The position numbers and the translations under genes were made by a program. 12,818 nt of DNA. Source: Bacilli bacterium. Lineage in GTDB: Bacteria; Bacillota_I; Bacilli_A; RF39; UBA660. Where the stretch lies: contig JAFUFG010000211.1 in the NCBI GenBank assembly GCA_017470045.1, forward strand, positions 1-12,818, written 5' to 3'. This document shows, in pieces, positions 1 through 8,209 of this stretch. The notes under the pieces are model-generated. The model worked only from the letters and a program-made list of their open reading frames with translations, did no database searches and was not told the origin of the DNA. Positions within the stretch are counted from its first letter, which is position 1. The number at the start of each line of letters is the position of its first letter.

Positions 1-1
1 A

Positions 2-898
2 AAAAATGTTGGAGATACTGGTCAATTACTTGCTGACTTAGTTGGTCAAATTAAAAGTTTTGATAGTACAATTGATGGTACTAATAAAGGAAAAGGAATT
101 TTTAAAATATTCCATAATGCAAAAAAAGAAATCGATACCATTATTGCAAAATATAGTAAGATTGAGACAAATATTGATACTATCGAAAAGGGTCTTGATA
201 AGAATAAGATTCAATTATTAAAAGATATTTCTATTTTTGATGAATTATATGAGAAGAACTTAGAATATTTTAAAGAAATTTCTTTATACATTATTGCTGG
301 TGAAAGAAAGTTAGATGAATTACGTAATGTAACTTTACCAGAATTAAAGAAAAAAGCAGAGGAAACTGGTGAACAATTAGATATTCAAAAAGTTCAAGAT
401 ATGGAAGCTCAAATTAATCGTTTTGAAAAGAAAATTTACGATTTAAAAACTACTCGTATTATTTCTATTCAAATGGCTCCACAAATTCGTTTACTTCAAA
501 ATAACGATGCAGAACTTGTTGAGAAGATTCAAAGTTCTATTACGAATACAATTCCATTATGGAAGAACCAAATGGTTTTATCTTTAGGAATTAATAATGC
601 TAAGAAAGCTTTAAAAGAACAACAAGCTGTTACAAATTTAACAAACGAAATGCTTAAGAAGAATAGTGAAACTTTAAAACAAGGTACTATCGATATTGCA
701 AAAGAAAGCGAAAGAGCTATTGTTGATATTGAAACTCTTAAGAAGACAAATAAGGACTTAATCGATACTTTAGATTCTGTTATTAAGATCCATGAAGAAG
801 GTCGTGCTAAGAGAGCTGAAGCAGAAGTTGAATTACAAAATATTGAAAAAGAATTAAAAGATAAAATTCTAGAAATCAATGTTAAAGGAAAAGAATAA
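2..898 (+). CDS. TelA-family (toxic anion resistance) protein, 5'-truncated
   Basis: The reading frame is open from the left edge, so the N-terminus lies outside the window; 298 codons are visible plus the stop. The protein is soluble, highly charged and almost wholly helical, with long coiled-coil-like stretches and no membrane segment. The run around 'TTRIISIQMAPQIRLLQ', followed by 'IPLWKNQMVLSLGI', is the conserved core of the TelA/KlaA/YceG family (PF05816). Members are usually about 360-390 residues, so roughly the first 70 are missing. The family is linked to tellurite and other toxic-compound resistance, but the biochemical role is unsettled. Position 401 is an internal Met, not the start, because the frame continues upstream without a stop. 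It lies 36 bp before an AAA+ ATPase gene on the same strand, with a hairpin between them. Family call is confident; function is not. Confidence 0.85.
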   Translation, partial: KNVGDTGQLLADLVGQIKSFDSTIDGTNKGKGIFKIFHNAKKEIDTIIAKYSKIETNIDTIEKGLDKNKIQLLKDISIFDELYEKNLEYFKEISLYIIAGERKLDELRNVTLPELKKKAEETGEQLDIQKVQDMEAQINRFEKKIYDLKTTRIISIQMAPQIRLLQNNDAELVEKIQSSITNTIPLWKNQMVLSLGINNAKKALKEQQAVTNLTNEMLKKNSETLKQGTIDIAKESERAIVDIETLKKTNKDLIDTLDSVIKIHEEGRAKRAEAEVELQNIEKELKDKILEINVKGKE

Positions 899-924
899 AA
901 GCATTTTTAAAATGCTTTTATTTT
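897..924 (+). terminator. Hairpin terminator after the telA-like gene
   Basis: AAAAGCATTTT (897-907) and AAAATGCTTTT (909-919) are perfect inverted arms, giving a realistic stem around AAGCATT/AATGCTT with a 5-nt loop. The 3' arm runs into TTTTATTTT. The stem overlaps the stop codon and has few GC pairs, so termination may be partial and allow some read-through into the next gene. Confidence 0.6.
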
Positions 925-934
925 AGGAGGGTAT

Positions 935-2491
935 ATGAATAATAGACAAATATTAGAAGATGTTTATCGTGATTTCTTTCCTGAACGAGAAGTTGTAAAA
1001 AAAGAAGAAGAAGTAGAAGAATTGAATGAAGTAAATGATATTGATTCTCTATATATCGATACGGATTCTAAGGAACTACTTCATAAGATTATTCAATATA
1101 TGGAAGATTTTTCTACTGGTAAAGAAAAGAATTATTTAAACTTTCATTTAACGATTGAAACAAAAGATAAAAATACGGTTGATAATATTGGAAATATTTT
1201 AAAGTATTATGCGAATCAATTTCATTATGTTGATCATAAGAATTATTTGAACCTTTCTTTTTATAAGATGGAGAAGGCGGAAGATGTAGATACGTATTAT
1301 AAAGATAACGGAATTGTTGCTTATATGGATTTGGATGCTTTCGGAATGCAAGATGTCGCATTTCATAAGAAATTCTTTTATCATTTAATGGATAACGTTA
1401 AAAATAAAAATATTACAATTCTTGCTGGTAAAAAAGACGTATTAAAGAGTTTCTTATTGGAAGATGCGGATTTAGAAAATGTATTCTGTTTCCATATTAA
1501 AGAGGATACTCCAAGTATTCAAGATGTTTATCAAGAAGTTCTTTCTAAGACGGATAATAGTGATGAATTTAATGTCAAAGTATTAGATTATATTACAGAG
1601 ACTTATCCTAAGAGTGAAGATAGTTTTACTGGATATGTTGAGAAACTTATTAAGTATATTTCATTTCATAAAGAAGTACCTGCTTTAGAAGAGACAAAGA
1701 GTGTCGATGAAGTATTTGATGAATTAAATGATTTAGTTGGTTTAGAAAAAGTAAAAACTGCTTTACATGATTTAGTCGATTTAATTACTTTAAAGAATAA
1801 GACGAAAGATGATTTAAAGATCAATAATGTTAATCTTCATATGGTTTTCTTAGGTAACCCTGGTACTGGTAAAACTACAGTTGCTAGAATGATTGGAAAT
1901 ATTCTATATAATCTAAAATATATTAAGCAAAATAAATTAATTGAAGTTAGTTCGAAAGATTTAGTTGCGGAATATGTAGGTCAAACTGCTGTTAAGACTA
2001 TGAATGTTGTTGAGAAAGCAATGGGTGGAATACTATTTGTAGATGAAGCCTATGCTTTAGCAGATAAGAATGGAGATAATTCTTTTAATGGAGAATGTAT
2101 TGCTACTTTGATTAAAGCAATGGAGGATTATCGTGATGAATTAGTCGTAATCTTTGCAGGATACACAAAAGAAATGCAAGATTTCTTAGATTCGAATTCT
2201 GGTATCGTATCTCGTATCGGATATACATTAGAGTTTGAAGATTATACGAATGATGAATTAATTCAAATCTTTAAGGGATTTGTTAAGAAAGCAGGATTTG
2301 AATTAGAAGATGATGCATTAGAAGTAGTTAATAAGCTTATTGAAGAAAATCGCAATATGAAGAACTTTGGTAATGCAAGATTTGTTCGTAATATGTTTGA
2401 GAAGAGTGTTATTTTGCATGCTAAGAATACTCGTAATAATAAGAGTAAGAAAGTACTTAAAACGATTACAAAGAAAGATATTACATTATAA
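935..2491 (+). CDS. CbbX/SpoVK-like AAA+ ATPase with degenerate N-terminal AAA+ domain
   Basis: 518 residues. The C-terminal half is a complete CbxX/CfqX-type AAA+ domain: Walker A GNPGTGKTT (307-315), Walker B ILFVDEA (366-372), sensor-1 strand VVIFAGYT (404-411), arginine-finger region GIVSRIG (R427) and sensor 2 in GNARFVRN (479-486). The N-terminal half (about 40-245) seems to be a second copy that has lost its catalytic motifs. 'NFHLTIETKDKNT..NIGNILKY' lines up with the Walker A region, 'GIVAYMDLDAFG' with Walker B, and 'TILAGKKDVLKSFL' with the sensor-1/lid boundary. Residues 20-30 are acidic and probably disordered. There is no signal peptide or membrane segment, so it is likely a cytosolic hexameric remodeller. 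Start ATG has AGGAGG 4 nt upstream. Relatives include SpoVK and the Rubisco activase CbbX, but the substrate here is unknown; the TelA-like neighbour is a possible partner. Confidence 0.88.
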   Translation: MNNRQILEDVYRDFFPEREVVKKEEEVEELNEVNDIDSLYIDTDSKELLHKIIQYMEDFSTGKEKNYLNFHLTIETKDKNTVDNIGNILKYYANQFHYVDHKNYLNLSFYKMEKAEDVDTYYKDNGIVAYMDLDAFGMQDVAFHKKFFYHLMDNVKNKNITILAGKKDVLKSFLLEDADLENVFCFHIKEDTPSIQDVYQEVLSKTDNSDEFNVKVLDYITETYPKSEDSFTGYVEKLIKYISFHKEVPALEETKSVDEVFDELNDLVGLEKVKTALHDLVDLITLKNKTKDDLKINNVNLHMVFLGNPGTGKTTVARMIGNILYNLKYIKQNKLIEVSSKDLVAEYVGQTAVKTMNVVEKAMGGILFVDEAYALADKNGDNSFNGECIATLIKAMEDYRDELVVIFAGYTKEMQDFLDSNSGIVSRIGYTLEFEDYTNDELIQIFKGFVKKAGFELEDDALEVVNKLIEENRNMKNFGNARFVRNMFEKSVILHAKNTRNNKSKKVLKTITKKDITL

Positions 2492-2512
2492 GATGCTTCG
2501 GCATCTTTTTTT
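2490..2512 (+). terminator. UUCG-loop intrinsic terminator
   Basis: AGATGC (2491-2496), tetraloop TTCG, GCATCT (2501-2506), then a run of T to 2512. It overlaps the stop codon of the AAA+ gene. This is a textbook stable tetraloop terminator that separates the AAA+ gene from the ABC pair. Confidence 0.85.
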
Positions 2513-2522
2513 GTTGTATAAT
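2494..2522 (+). promoter_or_regulatory. Possible promoter for the ABC gene pair
   Basis: A consensus -10 box TATAAT sits at 2517-2522, about 80 bp before the ABC start. The -35 position at 17-bp spacing (2494-2499, TGCTTC) is poor and lies inside the terminator stem. The -10 is convincing by sequence; the complete promoter is uncertain. Confidence 0.4.
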
Positions 2523-2555
2523 GAGAATAGACAAAATGCAACTAAAAGTTGATAG

Positions 2556-2570
2556 AATAATAGTATTATT
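2556..2570. repeat. 15-bp perfect AT palindrome upstream of the ABC pair
   Basis: AATAATA-G-TATTATT is a perfect 7-1-7 palindrome in the leader between the candidate -10 box and the ribosome binding site. It could be an operator half-site pair or a weak hairpin. It is all A/T apart from the central G, so chance is a real alternative. Confidence 0.3.
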
Positions 2571-2600
2571 TTTCGTAAAATGATATGTGGAGGGAAAAAT

Positions 2601-4835
2601 ATGATTCGATTAAAAAATGTATCGAAATATTATTATGGTAAAGGTGTTGTTGCTACTGGATTTAGTAAAGTAAATCTAGAGTTTCATATTGGAGAATTTA
2701 TTGCGATTACAGGAGAATCTGGTAGTGGTAAATCTACTTTATTAAATGTTATTTCTGGTCTTGATACTTATGAAGATGGAGAAATGTATATTAATGGAGA
2801 AGAGACTAGCCATTATATTGCGAAAGACTTTGAAAACTATCGCCGTAAAAATATTGGAAATATTTATCAAAATTTTAATTTGATTAATAGTTATACAGTT
2901 TATCAAAATATTGCTTTAGCTCTTATGATGAATGGAGTAAAAAATGCGAATATTAAAGATAAAGTTAATGATTTAATCAAGAAAGTAGATTTATGGAAAT
3001 TCCGTAATAGTAAAGTATCTCGTTTAAGTGGAGGACAAAAGCAAAGAGTGGCGATTGCTAGAGCGTTAGCAAAAGATGTTCCAATTTTACTTGCAGATGA
3101 GCCTACTGGAAACTTGGATAAAAAGAGTGCGGATAGTATTATGAAACTACTTAGTGAATTATCCAAAGATAAGTTAGTGATTATTGTTACTCATAATTAT
3201 GAACAAGTAGCTCCTTATGTTACTCGCCGTATTACAATGCATGATGGAAGAGTATTAGAAGATGTTAAGATAAAAGAGATTGATCACAATAGTCATTATG
3301 AACCATCTAAGATAAAGAGTTTAAGTATATTAAATCGTATTCGTTTAGGTGTACGTAATACCTTTAATATTATTCCAAAATTCCTTTTATTACTTCTAGT
3401 ATTTGGATTTATGACAATTGCTTTGATGAGTGAATACTCTATCTTTAAAAAGGAAGAAACTTTATCGAAGACAGAAGGTTATAATTATATTTTTAATGAT
3501 TTAAGTTTGGAACGAATTGTTTTGAATAAAGAAGATCGTAGTTCTTTTTCGAAAGAAGATTTAGATAAAATTAGTAAAATAGATCATGTAAATAAGGTTA
3601 TTGAGAATGATTATTTAATTGATACTCCTAGAGATTTTACTACGAAAGATAAAGATTACTGGGCTTATGGTTCTGTTTATTCTATACATGATTTTGATGG
3701 AAAATTAGATTATGGTCGTATGCCTGAAAATGAGCATGAAGCTATTGTAGTTGCGACAAAGGATGATTATTATTTTAATTATAATCGAGAAGAGACTCTT
3801 ACAAAAAGTTTTTATTTACCACAAACTTCTGGAGATGTCGATTTAGAAACAGAAATTAAGTTCGTTGGAGTTCAATATGTAGATACTCAAATTTATTCTG
3901 CTGGTAATGAATGTAAGTTTTATGTAGGGGATGCTGTTTTAAATAAAGTAAAATATGATTTTCACAAATTCTTTAGTAAAATGAGTGTTCGTATTAATGG
4001 TAAACGTTATGAATTACCGGGTGAGTTTAATATTATTCCTAGTAAGAATATTGCTTCAGGAGAAGCAATTATTGCAGAGGAAAAAGATTATTATTGTGAG
4101 AAGAATGATTGCTTATGGAAGGGAATCGATGTGTTCTCTGAGAATCTTTACTATAAAGAAGAAAGACATTTCACAATCGTTCGTAAATTTAATGAGAGAG
4201 ATATCGCAAGTATTGTAAATATTCCTAATTATAATAAGAATGAATATTATAACTATAGTAATATTATTTATATTAGTGAAGCGGATTATAAGTCTATGTT
4301 TGATAAAGATACTTATCAAGTTAGTGTATTTGTAGATGACTATAATAATATTCCTTCTGTTACAAAAGAATTAAAGAGTATGGGAATTCATTCTTTACCG
4401 ATGAAAGATACTTTAGTACAAATTGGAGTTACTCAATATTTAAGAATCTTTAAGTTAATTATTACAATTTTATTAGTCATTACTTTATTCTTTATTTCTT
4501 ACTTTATTATTAAGATTATTTTAAAATCTCGTAATACTTATTATTCGATTATTCGAATGCTTGGTGGTACAAAGAGTGTATGTCGTGAGTTATTAATGAT
4601 TGAGTTAATGACAATTGCGAATATTGCTTATTTTGGATTTTTACTAGTTGTATTATGCAATCATCAAGGTATGATTCATGTTGGAGTATTTAATACGATT
4701 TATGAGTATTTTGGATTCTATGATTATATTATTTTATATCTTATCTTAGTTGGAATGGCTTTCTTTAGTAGTACTAGATATTCTCGTAAATTATTTAAAG
4801 ATAGTGTCATGGTATCTTTCAGGGAGGAGGTTTAG
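2601..4835 (+). CDS. MacB-like ABC transporter, ATPase-FtsX permease fusion (first of pair)
   Basis: 744 residues from ATG 2601, chosen over the in-frame ATG at 2580 because GGAGGG (2589-2594) sits 6 nt before it. The N-terminal ATPase has Walker A GESGSGKST (38-46), Q-loop Q90, signature LSGGQ (142-146), Walker B ILLADEP (162-168) and H-loop H198. This is the LolD/MacB/FtsE type. The permease follows: one membrane helix (about 258-277), a large extracytoplasmic region (about 280-610), then three helices (613-641, 663-686, 705-724). An FtsX-like loop 'YYSIIRMLGGTK' lies between helices 2 and 3. This order (NBD, TM1, ectodomain, TM2-4) is the type VII, mechanotransmission-type ABC plan. The next gene has the same plan and starts 1 bp after the stop, so a heterodimer is likely. 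Related Bacillota systems act in antimicrobial-peptide resistance or lipoprotein/cell-wall processes; the substrate here cannot be read. Confidence 0.9.
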   Translation: MIRLKNVSKYYYGKGVVATGFSKVNLEFHIGEFIAITGESGSGKSTLLNVISGLDTYEDGEMYINGEETSHYIAKDFENYRRKNIGNIYQNFNLINSYTVYQNIALALMMNGVKNANIKDKVNDLIKKVDLWKFRNSKVSRLSGGQKQRVAIARALAKDVPILLADEPTGNLDKKSADSIMKLLSELSKDKLVIIVTHNYEQVAPYVTRRITMHDGRVLEDVKIKEIDHNSHYEPSKIKSLSILNRIRLGVRNTFNIIPKFLLLLLVFGFMTIALMSEYSIFKKEETLSKTEGYNYIFNDLSLERIVLNKEDRSSFSKEDLDKISKIDHVNKVIENDYLIDTPRDFTTKDKDYWAYGSVYSIHDFDGKLDYGRMPENEHEAIVVATKDDYYFNYNREETLTKSFYLPQTSGDVDLETEIKFVGVQYVDTQIYSAGNECKFYVGDAVLNKVKYDFHKFFSKMSVRINGKRYELPGEFNIIPSKNIASGEAIIAEEKDYYCEKNDCLWKGIDVFSENLYYKEERHFTIVRKFNERDIASIVNIPNYNKNEYYNYSNIIYISEADYKSMFDKDTYQVSVFVDDYNNIPSVTKELKSMGIHSLPMKDTLVQIGVTQYLRIFKLIITILLVITLFFISYFIIKIILKSRNTYYSIIRMLGGTKSVCRELLMIELMTIANIAYFGFLLVVLCNHQGMIHVGVFNTIYEYFGFYDYIILYLILVGMAFFSSTRYSRKLFKDSVMVSFREEV
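4822..4830 (+). promoter_or_regulatory. Ribosome binding site that fixes the second ABC start
   Basis: GGGAGGAGG lies within the last codons of the first ABC gene, 6 nt before ATG 4837. It selects that ATG over the in-frame ATG at 4750 inside the upstream gene and suggests coupled translation of the two proteins. Confidence 0.85.
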
Positions 4836-4836
4836 T

Positions 4837-7269
4837 ATGATAAGAGTTGTTAAGGTAAATAAGTGGTTTAATCGTTTTCGTAGGAATCGTAATCACGTTA
4901 TTAATAATACAACATTAGATTTTGGAGATAATGGATTAGTTGCATTACTTGGACCAAGCGGTAGTGGAAAAACGACTTTGCTAAATGTCATTGGTGGATT
5001 AGATAAAGTAAATAGTGGTAAGATTTATGTCAATGATAAGAAGATTACTAGATTAAATACCTATCAGATTGATAAGATTCGTAATTTAAATATTGGTTAT
5101 ATTTTCCAAGATTATAAGCTAGTAGATAATATGTCCGTATATGATAATGTTGCTTTATCATTAAAGACGATTGGAATTAAGAATAAGAAAGAAATTGATA
5201 AACGTGTTACTTATGTATTAGAAAAAGTGGGAATGTATCGTTTCCGTAAACGTCCTGCCTCTATGCTTAGTGGTGGAGAAAGACAAAGAGTGGGTATTGC
5301 AAGAGCAATTGTTAAGAATCCAAGTATTATTATTGCGGATGAACCTACTGGAAACTTAGATAGTAAAAACTCTTTGGAAATCATGAATATTATTAAGAAG
5401 ATTTCAGAAGATCGATTAGTTATTTTAGTTACTCATGAAGTAAATCTTGCGAAGTTTTATGCAACTCGTATTATTGAGTTAGAAGACGGAAAGATTGTTT
5501 CGGATTATGAGAATAATCACGAAGATGATTTGGATTATAGTATCGACAATAATATTTATTTAAAAGATATTCCAAATCATGATTCAAATAAAGAGTTAGA
5601 TGTCGATATTTATCGTGATAAAGATGCGAAATTAAATATTGAAATTGTATTAAAAGGAAATAATATTTTTATTAAGAGTTTAGATGATCGAAAAATTGAA
5701 ATTGTAGATGATAATTCTTCTATTGAATTTATTAATGATCATTATAAACGTTTAAGTAAAAAAGATATTGATCAGTATGAATTTGATTATTCGAAATTAG
5801 AGAATAAACAGAAATTACGTTATTCTTCTATCTTTAATCCAATTACTTTTATAACGAATGGTATTTTAAAAGTATTAGATTATTCTTTGGTTAAGAAATT
5901 ATTATTAATTGGATTCTTCTTATCCGGATTCTTTATTCTTATGAGTAATTCTAGAATTATGGCAAATTTACAGGTTTATGATAAAGACTTCGTAACGGTA
6001 AATACGAATTATTTAAAAGTTAATATGAAGAAAGTAAGAATAGAGGATTATGAAAGAATAGCTTCTAGGGAAGATGTTAATTATGTATTGCCTGGAAGTT
6101 CTAAGATTAATCTTAATCTAAAGGTAAATGATTATTATCAAACTGCCAATAATACAGCAAGTATTTCTGGTAGTTTATCTGGATTACAGATGATTACAAA
6201 AGAGGATATTGTTGTTGGACGTTATCCAGAAAATGAATTTGAAATTGTATTAGATAAGATGGTTATTAATGATTTAGAAGAAAATGCTTCTACTACAAAA
6301 ATGATGGGTTTAAAGAAAATGAAAGATTTTTTAGGTAGAAAAGCAACGTTACCAAATATTGATGATTATACGATTGTTGGTTTTGTTGATTTACAAAGCC
6401 CATGTATTTATATGAGTAGTAGTCATTTTATCGACGTGATTTATAGTAGCTCACAAGATGAATTAAATGAATCTTTGGATGAATTTTCAAATACTCTAGA
6501 CTCTTTTGCGGATTATAATGTTTATTTTTCTCGTATTTCTTTAAAAGAGGGTAGTTATCCTGTGAATGATTATGAGACTATGGTATCTATATCTCATAAA
6601 GAAGAGATGAAATTAAATAAAGAAATTGATGTAAAAATTGATGGTCGTAAGTTAAAAGTAGTAGGGTACTTTGATAGTGAAGAACGATTCGACAATAAGT
6701 ATTTTGTAAATAAGAAAATGATTCGTAATCTTGCGATTGTCAATATGAAGAATTTAACGGTTTTTCCAAAAGACAAAGATGTTACTTTAACGGAGTTACA
6801 AGAAAAGGATCATTTCAATGTAGACGATACTTATTTGAGTGCTAGGGAGAAATATGTTAAAGGTCGTGAGAAAGGTACAAAAGTTGCCATTACAAGCTCT
6901 GTAATTGTATTAGTAATATCTTTAGTCGAAATTGTATTAATGCTTCGTAGTTCGTTCTTATCTCGTATTAAAGAGGTTGGAATCTATCGAGCAATCGGAT
7001 TAAAGAAAAAAGATATTTATATTATGTTCTCTGGTGAGATTCTTGCGATTACAACGTTAACTAGTTTACCTGGAATTTTTATTAGTAGTTATATCTTTTA
7101 TCAGATATCAACTATTAAGTATTTAACGAATGAGTTTTTAGTTAATCCTCCAATTATTATTGGAACAATACTTATGGTTTATATCTTTAATCTATTCTTT
7201 GGATTATTACCAGTTATGTTTACGTTACGTAAGAGACCTGCACAAATATTAGCTAGAACAGATATATAA
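4837..7269 (+). CDS. MacB-like ABC transporter, ATPase-FtsX permease fusion (second of pair)
   Basis: 810 residues. ATPase motifs: Walker A GPSGSGKTT (39-47), Q91, signature LSGGE (144-148), Walker B IIIADEP (164-170), H200. Membrane helix 1 is at about 353-372, the ectodomain runs about 375-680, and helices 2-4 are at 682-705, 729-755 and 770-797. The 'SRIKEVGIYRAIGLKKKDI' loop and the closing 'RKRPAQILA' are typical of FtsX/MacB permeases. Unlike its partner it has an extra, very acidic segment between the ATPase and helix 1 (about 222-330), including a stretch of predicted short beta strands (265-300). A start at 4750 would add 29 residues encoded inside the upstream gene and is rejected. 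It is probably co-transcribed with the first ABC gene. Transport direction and substrate are unknown; export or mechanotransmission is expected for this class. Confidence 0.9.
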   Translation: MIRVVKVNKWFNRFRRNRNHVINNTTLDFGDNGLVALLGPSGSGKTTLLNVIGGLDKVNSGKIYVNDKKITRLNTYQIDKIRNLNIGYIFQDYKLVDNMSVYDNVALSLKTIGIKNKKEIDKRVTYVLEKVGMYRFRKRPASMLSGGERQRVGIARAIVKNPSIIIADEPTGNLDSKNSLEIMNIIKKISEDRLVILVTHEVNLAKFYATRIIELEDGKIVSDYENNHEDDLDYSIDNNIYLKDIPNHDSNKELDVDIYRDKDAKLNIEIVLKGNNIFIKSLDDRKIEIVDDNSSIEFINDHYKRLSKKDIDQYEFDYSKLENKQKLRYSSIFNPITFITNGILKVLDYSLVKKLLLIGFFLSGFFILMSNSRIMANLQVYDKDFVTVNTNYLKVNMKKVRIEDYERIASREDVNYVLPGSSKINLNLKVNDYYQTANNTASISGSLSGLQMITKEDIVVGRYPENEFEIVLDKMVINDLEENASTTKMMGLKKMKDFLGRKATLPNIDDYTIVGFVDLQSPCIYMSSSHFIDVIYSSSQDELNESLDEFSNTLDSFADYNVYFSRISLKEGSYPVNDYETMVSISHKEEMKLNKEIDVKIDGRKLKVVGYFDSEERFDNKYFVNKKMIRNLAIVNMKNLTVFPKDKDVTLTELQEKDHFNVDDTYLSAREKYVKGREKGTKVAITSSVIVLVISLVEIVLMLRSSFLSRIKEVGIYRAIGLKKKDIYIMFSGEILAITTLTSLPGIFISSYIFYQISTIKYLTNEFLVNPPIIIGTILMVYIFNLFFGLLPVMFTLRKRPAQILARTDI

Positions 7270-7278
7270 AATAGGGCA

Positions 7279-7308
7279 AAAAAAAAGCATCGTTTGATGC
7301 TTTTTTTT
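7279..7308. terminator. Bidirectional terminator between convergent units
   Basis: Eight A + GCATC (7279-7291), loop GTTT, GATGC + eight T (7296-7308). It is symmetrical, so a U-tract follows the stem on both strands. It ends the ABC pair on the + strand and the zinc-ribbon operon on the - strand, overlapping the latter's stop codon (7307-7309). Confidence 0.88.
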
Positions 7309-8209
7309 ATTGGAATAATGATGTTTGTGGTGCAGAATTAACTGTTCCATATGGGTTTGCAATTTGATTAATTTTATTTGTCCAAATTGATCCAAGGAAC
7401 ATTCCTGAGATAATTGAAACAATGATTGATGTTGCTACATTTGTAATAGCAAATGCGTAACATAATTTTTCTTTCTTAGCACCTAGTAGTTTTGTGTATC
7501 CTTCTAATGTTGCTACTAAGTAAACCATTCCACCTAGGATAATTGCGATTGCTGCGATTTTCCAAGAGATGAATGATAATACTAAAGCAATTACACCAAA
7601 TAAACTATATAGAACACTTGCTCCTGCTACAACTAGTAGGTAATCTTTAACTTTTCCTTTTCCTTTGAATAAGTTTCCGACAACTACTTTTGAAGCTAGT
7701 GCATAAATTACGTAATAAATGAACATTGATAAGAATCCTGATAGGAAGATAGTTCCAAACATACTACTAATTTGTTGTTCTACTAATGCCATTCCTTGAT
7801 TAATTTCTGCTGTACTTCCTGGTATATCACTTAATTCACCAGCAATAGCAGCAACTCCTGAAGCTTTGGTAATGAATGCTTGCATGATTCCAACTATTGT
7901 TTTTTTAGCGAAGAAGTAAGTTGATAAACCTGCAATTGCAGATGAAATAGCAATTAAGATCCATGCTAATTTTGCACTAGCTGTTTCATAGATTGCCTTC
8001 ATTGTTGTGAATGGTTTCATAATAATATTTTTGTAGATTGCTACGATATCAGCACCAATTGCATTGCTTGATTCAATTTCTACTGTTTCTTCTTTGCTTT
8101 CTACTACTTTTTCTTCTTTTTCAGCTTTCTTTGTTTCTTTTTCTTTATCACAGTTTTCACATTTTCCATCTTTTAGTGGGCTACCACATTTAGTACAAAA
8201 TTTACTCAT
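7307..8209 (-). CDS. Zinc-ribbon multi-pass membrane protein (Yip1-like?)
   Basis: 300 residues. The N-terminal zinc ribbon has Cys5, Cys8, Cys17 and Cys20 (CxxC-x8-CxxC). A Lys/Glu-rich linker (about 21-45) follows, then about five hydrophobic helices (81-101, 150-174, 191-212, 215-236, 251-274). 'IIMKPFTTMKAIYE' just before the first helix resembles the entry segment of Yip1/YIP-type membrane proteins, but this is a weak similarity. The zinc ribbon should be cytoplasmic. It is the last gene of the operon: AGGAGGG overlaps the stop codon of the preceding gene and lies 7 nt before the ATG. The first 27 residues match the preceding gene at 25 positions, while the membrane parts have diverged strongly. 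Function is unknown; a scaffold or sensor working with the TcaA-like protein is only a guess. Confidence 0.8.
   Translation of the reverse strand: MSKFCTKCGSPLKDGKCENCDKEKETKKAEKEEKVVESKEETVEIESSNAIGADIVAIYKNIIMKPFTTMKAIYETASAKLAWILIAISSAIAGLSTYFFAKKTIVGIMQAFITKASGVAAIAGELSDIPGSTAEINQGMALVEQQISSMFGTIFLSGFLSMFIYYVIYALASKVVVGNLFKGKGKVKDYLLVVAGASVLYSLFGVIALVLSFISWKIAAIAIILGGMVYLVATLEGYTKLLGAKKEKLCYAFAITNVATSIIVSIISGMFLGSIWTNKINQIANPYGTVNSAPQTSLFQ

Noticed and set aside
401..898. Stand-alone 165-residue ORF starting at ATG 401
   Set aside because: The frame stays open to the left edge and the upstream codons fit the same TelA-like protein, so 401 is an internal Met.
2580..2600. Upstream ATG 2580 as start of the first ABC protein
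   Set aside because: The GGAGGG site lies after this ATG and 6 nt before ATG 2601, which also begins the usual ABC N-terminus.
4750..4836. 29-residue N-terminal extension of the second ABC protein, overlapping the first gene
   Set aside because: A strong GGGAGGAGG lies just before ATG 4837, and the extension has no ABC-like sequence.
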